Below are positions 27,502 to 37,126 of a stretch of 57,476 nucleotides of DNA, in pieces. The notes under the pieces were generated by a model, which had not been told where the DNA came from, did not search any database, and was given only the letters and a program-made list of their open reading frames with translations. The stretch spans positions 1 through 57,476 of the forward strand of contig NZ_BCVD01000005.1 of the NCBI RefSeq assembly GCF_001591565.1. The letters run 5' to 3'. The translations under genes were made by a program, and so were the position numbers. The DNA is from Priestia flexa NBRC 15715. Its GTDB lineage: Bacteria; Bacillota; Bacilli; Bacillales; Bacillaceae_H. Every line of letters starts with the position of its first letter. Positions within the stretch are counted from its first letter, which is position 1.

Positions 27502-28259
27502 CTTTCATCATTCCTTTCTTGATATGCAACGTATAGTTCATCTAAGTTATTGGACTGCTCTACGATGACTTCATTCTTTTTCATTAATTCTAAGATGGCT
27601 AAGAACGTTACCACAATATGATTGCGCTCAGGATAAGGAAAAAGCTTATAAAAACTTTGTTTGCCCTTTGTTTTTTGGAGTACCGATACAATTTCCGTCA
27701 TTCTTTTTTCAATTGGAACGTCTTGACGGGCTACTCTTGCTTGCGCTGGCTTCTGTAACTGTTTTCGCTTCATCAACTTCTGTAAAGCACTCAGCATATC
27801 ATAAAGCGAAACATCTAAATCTCCGCTATCTTGCTGCGGCGATTTTTCATCACTTATTTGCTGTAAGTTACTAGGGGCCTTTGCGTAAATATGGGTTTGT
27901 GTTTCTTCAAGCTTTTGAAGTTCAACGGCAGCTTCTTTAAATTTACGATATTCAATTAACTGCTGCATTAACTGTTCGCGAGGATCTTCTTCTATATCAT
28001 CCATACTGTCATCTATATCGTCTTCATCATATGTTGGCAGTAACATTTTACTTTTAATTTGAATAAGCGTAGCAGCCATTACTAAATATTCGCTTGCCAC
28101 ATCTAGCTGAAGCTCGTTCATCGTATGTATATACATCATGTATTGTTCGGTAATCGTTGCTACTGGTATGTCATAAATATCAATTTCAAATCGGTTAATA
28201 AGATGCAATAAAAGGTCTAGCGGTCCTTCAAAAGCATCTACCTTCACACTATATTCCAA
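27498..28259 (-). CDS. scpA: ScpA, condensin kleisin subunit
   Basis: ScpA is the kleisin that bridges the SMC heads. The 253-residue protein starts with the conserved FEGPLDLLLHLI. A central acidic, charged linker (around residues 84-95 and 125-150) follows, and a C-terminal winged helix (about 175-245) binds the other SMC head. The start codon is TTG, behind GGTGGGATAG. scpB follows with overlap. Confidence 0.95.
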   Translation of the reverse strand: MEYSVKVDAFEGPLDLLLHLINRFEIDIYDIPVATITEQYMMYIHTMNELQLDVASEYLVMAATLIQIKSKMLLPTYDEDDIDDSMDDIEEDPREQLMQQLIEYRKFKEAAVELQKLEETQTHIYAKAPSNLQQISDEKSPQQDSGDLDVSLYDMLSALQKLMKRKQLQKPAQARVARQDVPIEKRMTEIVSVLQKTKGKQSFYKLFPYPERNHIVVTFLAILELMKKNEVIVEQSNNLDELYVAYQERNDER

Positions 28260-28437
28260 TTCTATCCCACCAAAATTATCATTTAGTCATAAGTCGTACT
28301 ATCATTAGTATAGAGGATTCTAGACACATGTCCAATATAATTTCTAGGAAAGATAGGTCATTCGCCCATACCAAACGTAAAAATGAACATATGATGTCAG
28401 GGTAATAGCATTTTGATAACTCGAAGGAGGAATTCTC

Positions 28438-28533
28438 ATGACTCACAAGCATGATTATAACGGAGGATTTTCTTTAATTATTGTATTGTTTATTTTATTA
28501 GTAATTATCGGATGCGCTTGCTTACACTTTTAA
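28438..28533 (+). CDS. YjcZ/SscA-family tiny sporulation protein
   Basis: A 31-residue frame starts 8 bases after AAGGAGG. A short polar head with GGF (residues 8-10) is followed by one hydrophobic helix (about 11-28) ending in the pattern IIGCACLHF. This is the layout of the YjcZ/SscA family of very short, Gly-rich sporulation proteins, some of which help spore coat assembly. A hairpin terminator follows, so it is an independent unit. The family call rests on composition and the GCAC end. Confidence 0.8.
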   Translation: MTHKHDYNGGFSLIIVLFILLVIIGCACLHF

Positions 28534-28548
28534 TAAAATGACCCAAAT

Positions 28549-28575
28549 GTGTTCAGTTTAGCTGGACACTTTTTT
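28549..28575 (+). terminator. terminator after the YjcZ-like gene
   Basis: GTGTTCAG-N5-CTGGACAC followed by T6. Confidence 0.75.
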
Positions 28576-28606
28576 ATGTTACACTGGCATTAGGAGGTTA
28601 CCAGTT

Positions 28607-29131
28607 ATGTATCCAAAACCGTATATAGATTATCTTGTTTATTTTCATACAAACAGAGATTATTTCGAATGCCATGAAGTACTAGAAGAACATTGGAAAG
28701 TCGCTGATCCTAGGCATCGAAATGTTTTATGGGTTGGGCTCATTCAAGTTGCCGTTTCGCTGTATCATCATCGTCGAAGTAACTACGTAGGTGCTGAACG
28801 TACGATGAAAAAAGCAATTTCAATTCTTGATGCGCATCATCAAGAGCTATTTCAGATTGGTTTACAGCCAATCGATTTAATCAGCATACTCAACAAACAT
28901 TTGCGCTTAATACAGGCTTCAAAACCGTATCAAAGCTTAAATATGCCAATTGTAGATGAACACCTTGTTCAGCAATGCCATGCACACCCTTTAGCTCAGA
29001 CATTCGGGTGGCTTACACCATCTAATTTGCAGGATGAACACCTTATTCACCGTCATAAGCTCCGTGATCGAACAGCTATCATTGCAGAGCGGGCAAAGAA
29101 ATTACGAAAAAGCAGAGCTTCTCGTAGTTAA
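28607..29131 (+). CDS. ypuF: YpuF, DUF309 protein
   Basis: The 174-residue protein carries the DUF309 signature near the N terminus (FECHEVLEEHWK), followed by LWVGLIQVAVSLYHHRRSN. These form a helical fold with conserved Glu, His and Trp residues of unknown activity. The C-terminal half is more variable and basic at the end (AKKLRKSRAS). GGAGG lies 9 bases before the ATG. The gene lies next to scpAB in B. subtilis too. No function is established. Confidence 0.9.
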   Translation: MYPKPYIDYLVYFHTNRDYFECHEVLEEHWKVADPRHRNVLWVGLIQVAVSLYHHRRSNYVGAERTMKKAISILDAHHQELFQIGLQPIDLISILNKHLRLIQASKPYQSLNMPIVDEHLVQQCHAHPLAQTFGWLTPSNLQDEHLIHRHKLRDRTAIIAERAKKLRKSRASRS

Positions 29132-29153
29132 GACTACTGCAGCTCTGCTTTTT
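29111..29153. terminator. bidirectional terminator ypuF / ribT
   Basis: AGCAGAGCT (29111-29119) pairs with AGCTCTGCT (29141-29149), followed by T5; an A run lies on the other side. The left arm lies inside the end of ypuF. Confidence 0.78.
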
Positions 29154-29505
29154 ATTGTTCACTTTGACATTTTTCATAAAACGGTGCAATTAACTCACTA
29201 GGCTTAATTTGAGCATTAGAATACATCTGCTGAAGTGCTTTAATCATTTCTTTTCCGATCCCCTGCTGGCGATGAGATGGATTGACACTCACATGTTGAA
29301 CCTCAACTAAATCTTGATCAATAATTGAAACTCCAACAATACCGATAAAGTCTTCTCCCTGTTTCCATAAATATAGCTGGCGATTTTCGTTTTGCTCATA
29401 ATCTTTCATCGTTTGCTGAAGTTTTTTTAAATCCTTTTCAGTTGGCACAAACGACAGAAGACCCATAGCAATTTTTTCATGACTTCTTTTATAGCGAATA
29501 AGCAT
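29152..29505 (-). CDS. ribT: RibT, GNAT acetyltransferase
   Basis: RibT is a GNAT-family protein encoded at the end of the riboflavin operon in B. subtilis; its substrate is not settled. The protein of about 117 residues has the acetyl-CoA loop VNPSHRQQGIGKEM. I chose the start at 29505 (MLIRYKRSHEKIAMG) because it matches RibT and has GAGGGAG upstream; the frame to 29526 is spurious. The rib genes that normally precede it are missing here, so it is expressed alone. Confidence 0.88.
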   Translation of the reverse strand: MLIRYKRSHEKIAMGLLSFVPTEKDLKKLQQTMKDYEQNENRQLYLWKQGEDFIGIVGVSIIDQDLVEVQHVSVNPSHRQQGIGKEMIKALQQMYSNAQIKPSELIAPFYEKCQSEQ

Positions 29506-29611
29506 AAAATTCTCCCTCGTTCTCAAACTTTCCTACGATGTGTTCGTTAATTCTAATGCTTTTATCATACAAAATTTATGAAATAATAGCAACATCGCTG
29601 TAAATTCACAT

Positions 29612-29660
29612 AAAAAGAGCGACATGTAAAGTTGATTTCACAACTTACAAGGCGCTCTAT
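29612..29660 (-). terminator. terminator after ppiB
   Basis: GAGCG...GTAAGTTGTG, loop, CAACTTTAC...CGCTC followed by T5 on the minus strand. Confidence 0.75.
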
Positions 29661-29706
29661 TATCACTCTTTTCAACCTAATGTTGAATTGTTACAGCATG
29701 AGAATA

Positions 29707-30141
29707 TTACTCTTCCCACACCTTAACTTCTTTCATCACATCACCGTTACGCATCTTCAATACTGTATCTAACCCTTCTGTTACTTTACCAAACACAGTA
29801 TGAACACCATTTAAGTGTGGCTGTGGCTCATGTACGATAAAGAATTGACTTCCGCCAGTATCTTTTCCTGCATGAGCCATTGATAATGAACCAGCTTCAT
29901 GCTTATGAGGATTACCTTCTGTTTCACACTTAATTGTATACCCAGGACCGCCAGCTCCTGTGCCTGTAGGATCTCCACCTTGTGATACAAATCCAGGGAT
30001 AACGCGGTGGAACGTTACGCCGTTATAAAAACCTTCAGCTGCTAATTTTTCAAAGTTTTCAACTGTTCCAGGCGCTTCATTTTCAAATAAATCAATTAGA
30101 ATTTTTTCTCCATTTTCCATTAAAATGCTTGCTTTTTTCAT
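29707..30141 (-). CDS. ppiB: peptidyl-prolyl cis-trans isomerase (cyclophilin)
   Basis: This cytoplasmic cyclophilin of 144 residues speeds proline isomerisation during folding. The active-site stretch [19 protein letters not shown] contains the catalytic Arg and the Phe/Gln residues of the family. [21 protein letters not shown] is the second signature. I start it at 30141, with GGAGG 9 bases upstream; the 20 extra residues of the longer frame do not fit the family. Confidence 0.96.
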   Translation of the reverse strand: MKKASILMENGEKILIDLFENEAPGTVENFEKLAAEGFYNGVTFHRVIPGFVSQGGDPTGTGAGGPGYTIKCETEGNPHKHEAGSLSMAHAGKDTGGSQFFIVHEPQPHLNGVHTVFGKVTEGLDTVLKMRNGDVMKEVKVWEE

Positions 30142-30399
30142 GTATAAAACCTCCAAATTATGTATTTCAACACTTATGGTTGTACATAAGTAACTATGCA
30201 CGCTTTAACAATGTTTCATCTTATTGTACTATAAGTGAATATCTAAATTCAATGAATCACTTTTCTTCAATCAATTAGCGAATTTTTCTTTTTTTGAAAC
30301 TTTCTTGTTGTCTCTTCGTTTAATAAGTAGCGCGAGATGAAACTATCGCATTATCTAAAATCGTATTATAATAGGATATGGTTAAAGGAGGAAAAAATT

Positions 30400-31275
30400 A
30401 TGAAGCCTTATATAAAAATAGCTTTGCTTACTATGAGCTTGATTTTGTTTTTAACAGCGCCAATAAAAAGTCTTGCAGACGCAGCTGTAGGTGACGTCAT
30501 TGTTACTTTAGGAGAAGATTTAACAATTGCGCAAAAAGAAAAAGTATTAAAAGACCTTGAAGCACCAGATAATGCGCAAACCATTACTGTGTCTAACGCA
30601 GAAGAACATGAGTATTTAGGTGACTTTATTCCAAAAGCAACCATCGGCTCTAGAGCGATTTCATCTTCAAGCATTACGCTTACTGCAAAAGATTCAGGCT
30701 TAAGCGTAGCCACCCAAAACATTACATCCATTACGGATGATATGTACCTAAACGCGTTAATGACTGCAGGTGTAAAAGACGCTGATATTAAAATTACTGC
30801 ACCTTTTGAAGTATCAGGTACTGCCGCATTAACCGGAATTATGAAAGCCTATGAAGTACAAACAAATAAAAAAATACCTGAAGAGGTTAAAAAAGCGGCC
30901 AACGAAGAGATGGTTCAAACAGCTGAACTTGGTGAAAAAGTAGGAAAAGAAAAAGCAGCTGAATTTATGGCAACAATAAAAGAAGAAATTGCCAAAGAAA
31001 ATCCACAAACAAAAGATGATTTGCGTGCTTTAATCGAGCGTGTAGCCAATGATTTAGGCATTAGCCTAACAGACTCTGAGCTGAACACACTCGTTGACTT
31101 TTTCAATCGTTTAAAAGACTTAGATATTGATTGGAATCAAGTTAAAGATCAATTATCAGCTACTAAAGAGAAAGTCACAACATTTTTGCAGTCTGAAGAA
31201 GGACAGTCATTCCTTGATAAACTAAAAAACTTCTTTATTAGTATCATTGATGCTATTAAAGCTTTATTCTCATAA
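30400..31275 (+). CDS. ypuA: YpuA, DUF1002 secreted protein
   Basis: The 291-residue protein has a signal peptide (about 1-26, ending in SLADA) and a DUF1002 domain over most of its length. In B. subtilis ypuA belongs to the sigma-M envelope-stress regulon, but its function is unknown. A helical C-terminal part ends in a hydrophobic, amphipathic stretch (FFISIIDAIKALFS). The start at 30400 follows AAAGGAGG. It is monocistronic with a strong terminator. Confidence 0.9.
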   Translation: MKPYIKIALLTMSLILFLTAPIKSLADAAVGDVIVTLGEDLTIAQKEKVLKDLEAPDNAQTITVSNAEEHEYLGDFIPKATIGSRAISSSSITLTAKDSGLSVATQNITSITDDMYLNALMTAGVKDADIKITAPFEVSGTAALTGIMKAYEVQTNKKIPEEVKKAANEEMVQTAELGEKVGKEKAAEFMATIKEEIAKENPQTKDDLRALIERVANDLGISLTDSELNTLVDFFNRLKDLDIDWNQVKDQLSATKEKVTTFLQSEEGQSFLDKLKNFFISIIDAIKALFS

Positions 31276-31308
31276 AAAAACGGTTGCCTCTAAGGCAACC
31301 GTTTTTTT
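31274..31308. terminator. bidirectional terminator ypuA / lysA
   Basis: A perfect hairpin AACGGTTGCC-N5-GGCAACCGTT with A7 and T7 runs lies between the convergent genes. Confidence 0.92.
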
Positions 31309-32626
31309 ACTTTTTTAACGCAACGTTATACTTTAAATCATTTTTAATAATATCTTCATATGTTTCACGTTGTACAACTAACTGAGCATCTCCATCTTCA
31401 ACAAACACGACCGCTGGTTTAGGCAAACGGTTATACTGACTCGCCATTGAATAACCATATGCACCTGTACAGAACATCGCTAGAATATCACCTGGACGTG
31501 CTGTTGGCAACGACAAGTCCCACATTAGCATGTCTCCAGATTCACAGCATTTCCCAGCAATCGATACAAGTTCATCTTTCACATCATTCATTCGATTCGC
31601 AAGAGCAGCTTCATACTTTGCTTGATATAATGCAGGACGGATATTATCATTCATCCCCCCATCAATCGCAACATATTCACGAATATTCGGGACATGTTTG
31701 CGTGAACCAACAGAGTAAAGTGTTGTACCTGCATCTCCTACGAGTGAACGGCCAGGTTCAATCCAAATTTCAGGAATTGGAACATCTAGTTGAGCTGATT
31801 GCTTTTTAACTTCTTCAATAATCACTTCTACATATTCGGAAACAGGAATAGGCTGATCTTCCTCTGTGTAGCGAATTCCGAACCCTCCCCCAAGATTAAG
31901 TACTTCCGGTACATAGCCAATTGTTTCCTTCCACTCTTTCATTTTTGAAAAAAGCTTCTGAGTCGCCATGACAAATCCTGTTGTTTCAAAGATTTGTGAA
32001 CCAATATGGCAGTGAATTCCTAACAGGTTAATTCCACTGGTTTCCATCACAGCTTTAATTGCTTCATCAGCTTGACCATTTTGCAAATCAAAACCAAACT
32101 TTGAATCTTCTTGTCCTGTGAGAATGTAGTCATGAGTATGAGCTTCAATACCTGGTGTTAAGCGCAATAATACAGGCATCGTTTTGCGATACTGTTCTGT
32201 TAGTTCTTGTAACAGCGCAATCTCATAAAAGTTATCTACAACAATGCACCCAATATCTTCTTTAATAGCCATCTCTAACTCAGCTCGGCTTTTATTGTTT
32301 CCATGAAAATGAATCCGTTCTTTAGGAAAATTAGCCGCCAGCGCCGTATAAAGCTCTCCTCCAGATACAACATCTAAGGACAGGCCTTCTTGGTCTACCA
32401 CTTGTACCATCGCAACGGTCGAGAAGGCTTTACTTGCATATGCTACCTGTGCTTTTATATTGTGTTTTTCAAACGTTTCTTTAAACCCTCTAGCACGTTG
32501 ACGAATTAAAGCGACATCATATACGTAAAGAGGCGTTCCAAACTCTTTACCAAGCTTAACCGCGTCTACACCACCGATTTCAAGATGACCTTGTTCATTA
32601 ATGCGACTTGTACCATGTAAAAACAT
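31307..32626 (-). CDS. lysA: diaminopimelate decarboxylase
   Basis: LysA removes CO2 from meso-diaminopimelate to give L-lysine, the last step of the pathway. The 439-residue PLP enzyme has K66 in YASKAF as the expected Schiff-base Lys. The PLP phosphate region is LNLGGGFGIRY, and the catalytic Cys region is KCCESGDML. The gap to spoVAF is only 165 bases and holds that operon's terminator; I see no lysine riboswitch. Cotranscription with spoVA by readthrough is possible. Confidence 0.96.
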   Translation of the reverse strand: MFLHGTSRINEQGHLEIGGVDAVKLGKEFGTPLYVYDVALIRQRARGFKETFEKHNIKAQVAYASKAFSTVAMVQVVDQEGLSLDVVSGGELYTALAANFPKERIHFHGNNKSRAELEMAIKEDIGCIVVDNFYEIALLQELTEQYRKTMPVLLRLTPGIEAHTHDYILTGQEDSKFGFDLQNGQADEAIKAVMETSGINLLGIHCHIGSQIFETTGFVMATQKLFSKMKEWKETIGYVPEVLNLGGGFGIRYTEEDQPIPVSEYVEVIIEEVKKQSAQLDVPIPEIWIEPGRSLVGDAGTTLYSVGSRKHVPNIREYVAIDGGMNDNIRPALYQAKYEAALANRMNDVKDELVSIAGKCCESGDMLMWDLSLPTARPGDILAMFCTGAYGYSMASQYNRLPKPAVVFVEDGDAQLVVQRETYEDIIKNDLKYNVALKK

Positions 32627-32654
32627 CCTTCTACCCCGTTCCTTTATATATTGT

Positions 32655-32693
32655 AAAAAAGACAGCTGACAGCATAAAGAGCTGCTAACTGTC
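32655..32693 (-). terminator. terminator after spoVAF
   Basis: GACAGTTAGCAGC-N7-GCTGTCAGCTGTC followed by T6 on the minus strand. Confidence 0.85.
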
Positions 32694-32791
32694 TAAAAAT
32701 TTATTATTTTACATAATTAAAACAAATCTATCACATTTTTTTACAGGTTTCAACTACATATTGCTAAATAAACAAGAGATGGCTACCAGAT

Positions 32792-34273
32792 TTACGACTC
32801 TGCTGGCTGACGATCTTTATCTTGTGGGTGTACAATGCTAGGTCTGGATTTCGCAGACGGTACCGCTGGGCGAATAATAATCTGAAGCAGCGCGTTAGGA
32901 TTAAATGGCATAAACGGCCATAGATAAGGCGTGTTCAACGACTTTAAGCTCACGAGATGGATTAAATACAGCGTAGACACAATAACAAATCCAGGCGTGT
33001 GAAAAGCAGCTACACCTATTAAGAGCATTAAACGAATCATTTTATTCGCAATGGCCAATTCATAACTCGGAGTAGCAAATGTACCAATTGCTGCTACCGC
33101 TACGTATAAGATTACCTCAGGTACAAAAAGTCCTACATCAATGGCAATCTGCCCAATGAGAGCAGCGGCGATTAAGCCCATGGCGGTAGCTAGAGCAGTT
33201 GGTGTATGAATGGCGGCCATCCTTAAGAATTCGACGCCTAAGTCAGCTAAGAAGATTTGAATAACAGTTGGAATATTCGTTTGCTCATTTGGTCCTATAA
33301 ACTGAAGTGCCGGCGGCAAAAGCTGTGGTTCTAGAACAAATAATAGCCATAGTGGTAATAAAAATACAGATGCTAAAATCCCTAATAACCTTACCCACCT
33401 AATAAACGTCCCAACAGCAGGAGATTGCCTATATTCTTCTGCATGTTGTAAATGATGAAAAAACGTAGTTGGCGTAATAATGACACTTGGTGATGTATCT
33501 GTAATTAAAATAACGTGCCCTTCTAATAAATGCGTAGCAGCCGTATCTGGTCTTTCCGTATAGCGAACCATAGGAAACGGATTAAAACCTTGTTTGACCA
33601 TATACTCTTCTAGCGATTTATCTGCCATCGGTAGACCGTCTACTTTGATAGAAGTAAGCTCTTTTTTTATAATTTCCACAAGTCCAGGATCTGCAATTTC
33701 ATCTATGTACCCAATTGCTACGTCCAGTTTGGAACGTTCACCTACTTTAAAGATTTCAAAGCGTAGTCTTCCATCTCGAATTCGACGACGAGTTAGTGCT
33801 GTATTGATAATAATATTTTCTGTATATCCATCGCGCGCACCGCGAATAACTTTTTCTGTATCTGGTTCTTCTGGCGAACGCCCTGGATACATCCTTACAT
33901 CAACTTCAAAGCCTACTTCTTCTCCATCAATAAGTACAAAAATGAGACCTGATAAAATGGTATCCATTCCTTCATCCAGTGTTCTTAGAGGCTTAACCTG
34001 TTGATGAATTAAACGGTTTTCAATAATATCTTTTAATTTTGCCTGCTCAACTTCATTATCATTAATTTGAACAAGTACTTTGGTAATTTCAATGATAAAT
34101 GCACTATCACATAGGCCTGTTACGTAGTATACATGCACTTCTCGACCTAGGATAAGAAGTTTACGAACACCTACATCAAAGCTTGTAATCATACTAGCGT
34201 TTTCTTTGTACCATTCATCATTTTGTTGAATCTTTGGGAAAATCTTTGTTTTATTTTCCACTTTGTTGCTCAC
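32792..34273 (-). CDS. spoVAF: SpoVAF, GerA-like spore membrane protein
   Basis: SpoVAF resembles the A subunit of nutrient germinant receptors and is thought to form an ion channel that amplifies germination. The protein of about 493 residues has a large soluble N-terminal region and about five to six membrane segments (from roughly residue 285). The GerA motif [17 protein letters not shown] is present. I prefer the GTG at 34273, which has AAAGGAG 8 bases upstream; it overlaps spoVAEa by 23 bases. It is the last gene of the spoVA operon. Confidence 0.93.
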   Translation of the reverse strand: MSNKVENKTKIFPKIQQNDEWYKENASMITSFDVGVRKLLILGREVHVYYVTGLCDSAFIIEITKVLVQINDNEVEQAKLKDIIENRLIHQQVKPLRTLDEGMDTILSGLIFVLIDGEEVGFEVDVRMYPGRSPEEPDTEKVIRGARDGYTENIIINTALTRRRIRDGRLRFEIFKVGERSKLDVAIGYIDEIADPGLVEIIKKELTSIKVDGLPMADKSLEEYMVKQGFNPFPMVRYTERPDTAATHLLEGHVILITDTSPSVIITPTTFFHHLQHAEEYRQSPAVGTFIRWVRLLGILASVFLLPLWLLFVLEPQLLPPALQFIGPNEQTNIPTVIQIFLADLGVEFLRMAAIHTPTALATAMGLIAAALIGQIAIDVGLFVPEVILYVAVAAIGTFATPSYELAIANKMIRLMLLIGVAAFHTPGFVIVSTLYLIHLVSLKSLNTPYLWPFMPFNPNALLQIIIRPAVPSAKSRPSIVHPQDKDRQPAES

Positions 34274-34832
34274 GGAAGCCACTCCTTTCTAAAATCAGTT
34301 GTACAGCTTGCTCTGTAATTGGACAACCAGCTTTTACATCATCCATGCGTGCCATTTTACCAATGTCTCCAATTCCGACAACCAGCGGAACATCGAGCTC
34401 ATCTAAACAGTACACCGTGTCACCATTTATTCGCCCAACCTCCAACTCTTGAATACCACTTTTATCCACACCATAATGCGTTAGTTCACCAAAGCGGTCG
34501 ATTGTAACATCTACTTTGGACCATTCACTTTGATGGGTTCTAGAAGCTACCGCAATAACACCTAATACATCCATTTGTTTATTTGTCGCTACATACTTAA
34601 GCGCTTGTTCTCCAGCACCTTCGCCAACAAAGCCGCTGTCATCGAACATAACAAATACAGGATCATACGGTGCTTCTAAAATCATGCCAACAATTTCTTT
34701 ACCCGTTAGAGTCGTTGGATTTCCGTAGGACTTTGAAATACATCTGCCGCCCACTTTTTTCGCAATGTACTCAATGTTTTTTCGTGCGTATTCATCTCCA
34801 TCTGTAATTAAAATAACTTGCCTTTTTTTCAT
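34251..34832 (-). CDS. spoVAEa: SpoVAEa, spore germination protein
   Basis: This soluble protein of 193 residues belongs to the SpoVAE-a (DUF2) family and lies on the outer face of the inner spore membrane. It contains [21 protein letters not shown] near the N terminus and [15 protein letters not shown] later. With SpoVAD it is the soluble part of the dipicolinate channel complex. AGAGGTG precedes the ATG and the gene follows spoVAEb by 10 bases. Confidence 0.93.
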   Translation of the reverse strand: MKKRQVILITDGDEYARKNIEYIAKKVGGRCISKSYGNPTTLTGKEIVGMILEAPYDPVFVMFDDSGFVGEGAGEQALKYVATNKQMDVLGVIAVASRTHQSEWSKVDVTIDRFGELTHYGVDKSGIQELEVGRINGDTVYCLDELDVPLVVGIGDIGKMARMDDVKAGCPITEQAVQLILERSGFREQQSGK

Positions 34833-34842
34833 ATCACACCTC

Positions 34843-35193
34843 TTATCCTTTTGGTTTAAAGATTAGCGCGATGATAAAAGCAAATAAAATAGCTGCTGAA
34901 ATACCTGCCGACGTTAGCTCAAACATACCGATACCAATTCCAATAAACCCATGTTCATCTGCTTGATGCATAGCTCCGTGTAATAGCGAGTGTCCAAAGC
35001 TTGTAATTGGAACTGTGGCGCCTGCTCCAGCAAATTCGATAAATTTATCATAAATCCCAAATCCATCTAAGATTGCTCCAATTACTACAAAGGAACTCAT
35101 AACGTGAGCAGGGGTAAGCTTGGCAAAATCAAGCAACAGCTGACCGATTACACAGATTGCTCCTCCTACCACAAAAGCAATAACATAATCCAC
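34843..35193 (-). CDS. spoVAEb: SpoVAEb, membrane channel subunit
   Basis: This 116-residue membrane protein, with about three or four hydrophobic segments, is a paralogue of SpoVAC. The shared motif is [20 protein letters not shown]. It contributes to the inner-membrane channel for calcium dipicolinate. The spoVAD stop lies 2 bases upstream of its ATG. Confidence 0.95.
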   Translation of the reverse strand: MDYVIAFVVGGAICVIGQLLLDFAKLTPAHVMSSFVVIGAILDGFGIYDKFIEFAGAGATVPITSFGHSLLHGAMHQADEHGFIGIGIGMFELTSAGISAAILFAFIIALIFKPKG

Positions 35194-35195
35194 AA

Positions 35196-36209
35196 TTATC
35201 CCTCCTCAACATGTTCCATTACAACACCGTGTGCAATGGTTGGTATTGATTCTTTTTGCTGCGTCATCGTTGGGCTAAGCAGTGCTCCCGTTGCAACAAC
35301 AAAGATTCGTTTTAAGTTTCCTGACTTTAATTCATTAAGCAGATGTCCATATGTGACAACAGCAGAGCAACCGCATCCACTTCCACCAGCAAATACGTTT
35401 TGGTTCGGACGATAAACCATCAAGCCGCAATCATTATGATTCTCTGAAACGTCATACCCTTCATCTTTTAATAACTGTTTCAAAATTGGGCTACCGACGC
35501 CTGATAAATCTCCAGTAACGATCAAATCGTAGTGATCCGGAGAAATCTGTAAATCTTCAAAATGTTTTTGAATCGTATCCGCAGCCGCTGGAGCCATAGC
35601 TGAACCCATATCAAAAGGGTTTTTAATTCCATAATCCATTACTCGTCCTACAGTAGCAGACGTCAAGCGAACAGGACTCTTTTGTCTAGAAACAAGTGCA
35701 CTTCCTGCTCCCGTAATTGTTGCAGTTGCAGTGTCTGGTTTTTGCCCTCCGTATTCAGTCGGGTACCGAAACTGCCTCTCTGCCGTTGCATTATGGCTGC
35801 TGGCAGACGCTATAATACGGTTGGCGAACCCTGCATCTACAAGCGCTGCTCCCGTTGCTAACGTTTCCATTGAAGTAGAGCAAGCTCCAAACATACAAAG
35901 AAAAGGAATTTGGTGATCTCTTGCGACAAAATTGGCCGTTACGTTTTGATTTAAAAGATCACCAGCTAAAAATAAATCTACGTCTTCATACGATAAATTC
36001 ATCTTCCCCAAACATGAGTCGATGGATTCGCGCATAAGCTTACGCTCAGCTAACTCCCAATTTGCTTCTTCACAGTGCAGATCTTTATGCGTGATATCAA
36101 AGGTACTTCCTAATGGACCGTCAGCTTCTTTGGGTCCAACAGCTGTACCAGCTGCGTTAATATAAACAAGATTTTCATATACCCATGTTTGTTTTCCAGC
36201 CTTTCTCAT
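35196..36209 (-). CDS. spoVAD: SpoVAD, dipicolinate-binding protein
   Basis: SpoVAD has a thiolase/ketoacyl-synthase-like fold but binds dipicolinic acid instead of catalysing. The 337-residue protein shows the typical segment [18 protein letters not shown], with a Cys at the thiolase-like site. It is a peripheral membrane protein that hands dipicolinate to the SpoVAC/AEb channel. AAAGGAG lies 7 bases before the ATG. It is the fourth gene of the operon. Confidence 0.96.
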   Translation of the reverse strand: MRKAGKQTWVYENLVYINAAGTAVGPKEADGPLGSTFDITHKDLHCEEANWELAERKLMRESIDSCLGKMNLSYEDVDLFLAGDLLNQNVTANFVARDHQIPFLCMFGACSTSMETLATGAALVDAGFANRIIASASSHNATAERQFRYPTEYGGQKPDTATATITGAGSALVSRQKSPVRLTSATVGRVMDYGIKNPFDMGSAMAPAAADTIQKHFEDLQISPDHYDLIVTGDLSGVGSPILKQLLKDEGYDVSENHNDCGLMVYRPNQNVFAGGSGCGCSAVVTYGHLLNELKSGNLKRIFVVATGALLSPTMTQQKESIPTIAHGVVMEHVEEG

Positions 36210-36227
36210 TTACTTTCTCTCCTTTAT

Positions 36228-36686
36228 CTAAAAAAATGTTTTAAATATATATCGAATCATTCCGACGATATAAGCAGCCACAACGCCAAAAACGATGACG
36301 TTTCCAGCTAGCTTAAACATATTTGTTGCAACTCCTAAAACAAGCCCTTCACTTCTATGTTCTAGAGCTGCACTTGTCATTGAATTCGCAAACCCAGTAA
36401 TGGGTACGGCAGACCCGGCACCTGCAAATTGACCGATTCGATCGTATACACCGATACCTGTTAAGATTGCTGAAATTAAAACAAGCGTTGCGGCTGTTGG
36501 ATTTCCTGCTGTTTTTGTCGTGAAATCAAAAAATGTGATATAAAAGTTTTGTATAGCTTGCCCAAACCCACATATCAACCCTCCAACGATAAAAGCTTTG
36601 AGACAATTCAACACATAAGGAGGCTTTGGTTGAAATGATTTTATATTCTCTTGATAGTTATCTTTTAGCTTTTGATTACCTGCCAC
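36228..36686 (-). CDS. spoVAC: SpoVAC, mechanosensitive dipicolinate channel
   Basis: The 152-residue membrane protein has about four hydrophobic segments and the motif FAGAGSAVPITGFANSM shared with SpoVAEb. SpoVAC of B. subtilis behaves as a mechanosensitive channel that releases calcium dipicolinate on germination. The start codon is GTG, 10 bases after AAGGAG. Confidence 0.95.
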   Translation of the reverse strand: MAGNQKLKDNYQENIKSFQPKPPYVLNCLKAFIVGGLICGFGQAIQNFYITFFDFTTKTAGNPTAATLVLISAILTGIGVYDRIGQFAGAGSAVPITGFANSMTSAALEHRSEGLVLGVATNMFKLAGNVIVFGVVAAYIVGMIRYIFKTFF

Positions 36687-36703
36687 TTAGTATCCACTCC
36701 TTT

Positions 36704-37126
36704 TTATTGATTAACAAAATAAACCCAGTGAAAAAGCGATCCAAAAACCTTCCCCAGTACAATGGCCATTAGTAATAGAATAAGCTTCCCATCCATTCCT
36801 ATTCTTTTTGTTAAGATAGGCAATACATTCAGCATCTCAGTTAGAGCAGCTGCTAGCATGCCAAAGAAAATTCCACTCGCTAACCCAATAATGCCAATAA
36901 ACAGTGAAGGAACGCTCCATGTATACTGATGTAAACTACACCAACCACCAGCTACTGCTCCCCCAACAACAGCCCACTCATAAAATTGAATATATTTCAT
37001 TGTTTTCGTAAGCTGCATCAACCTTGGAATAATGCCTAGCACTGTTAAAAAAGCCACAAATCCTCCACCTACAGCTAGCCCACTAGCAAACCCTACAATT
37101 ATCGTAAATACGATGTTAGCGATCAT
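36704..37126 (-). CDS. spoVAB: SpoVAB, membrane protein
   Basis: The 140-residue protein is mostly hydrophobic, with about four segments and a Gly-rich start (IVGFASGLAVGGGFVAFL). It is required for dipicolinate uptake into the forespore, though its exact task is unknown. Its start overlaps the spoVAA coding end by 11 bases. Confidence 0.93.
   Translation of the reverse strand: MIANIVFTIIVGFASGLAVGGGFVAFLTVLGIIPRLMQLTKTMKYIQFYEWAVVGGAVAGGWCSLHQYTWSVPSLFIGIIGLASGIFFGMLAAALTEMLNVLPILTKRIGMDGKLILLLMAIVLGKVFGSLFHWVYFVNQ

Noticed and set aside
32627-32791. possible lysine riboswitch before lysA
   Set aside because: The gap is only 165 bases, holds the spoVA terminator, and shows none of the L-box conserved blocks.
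33594-34004. 136-residue frame on the plus strand
   Set aside because: It lies wholly inside spoVAF on the other strand, with no ribosome site and Ser/Ile-rich composition typical of an antisense shadow.
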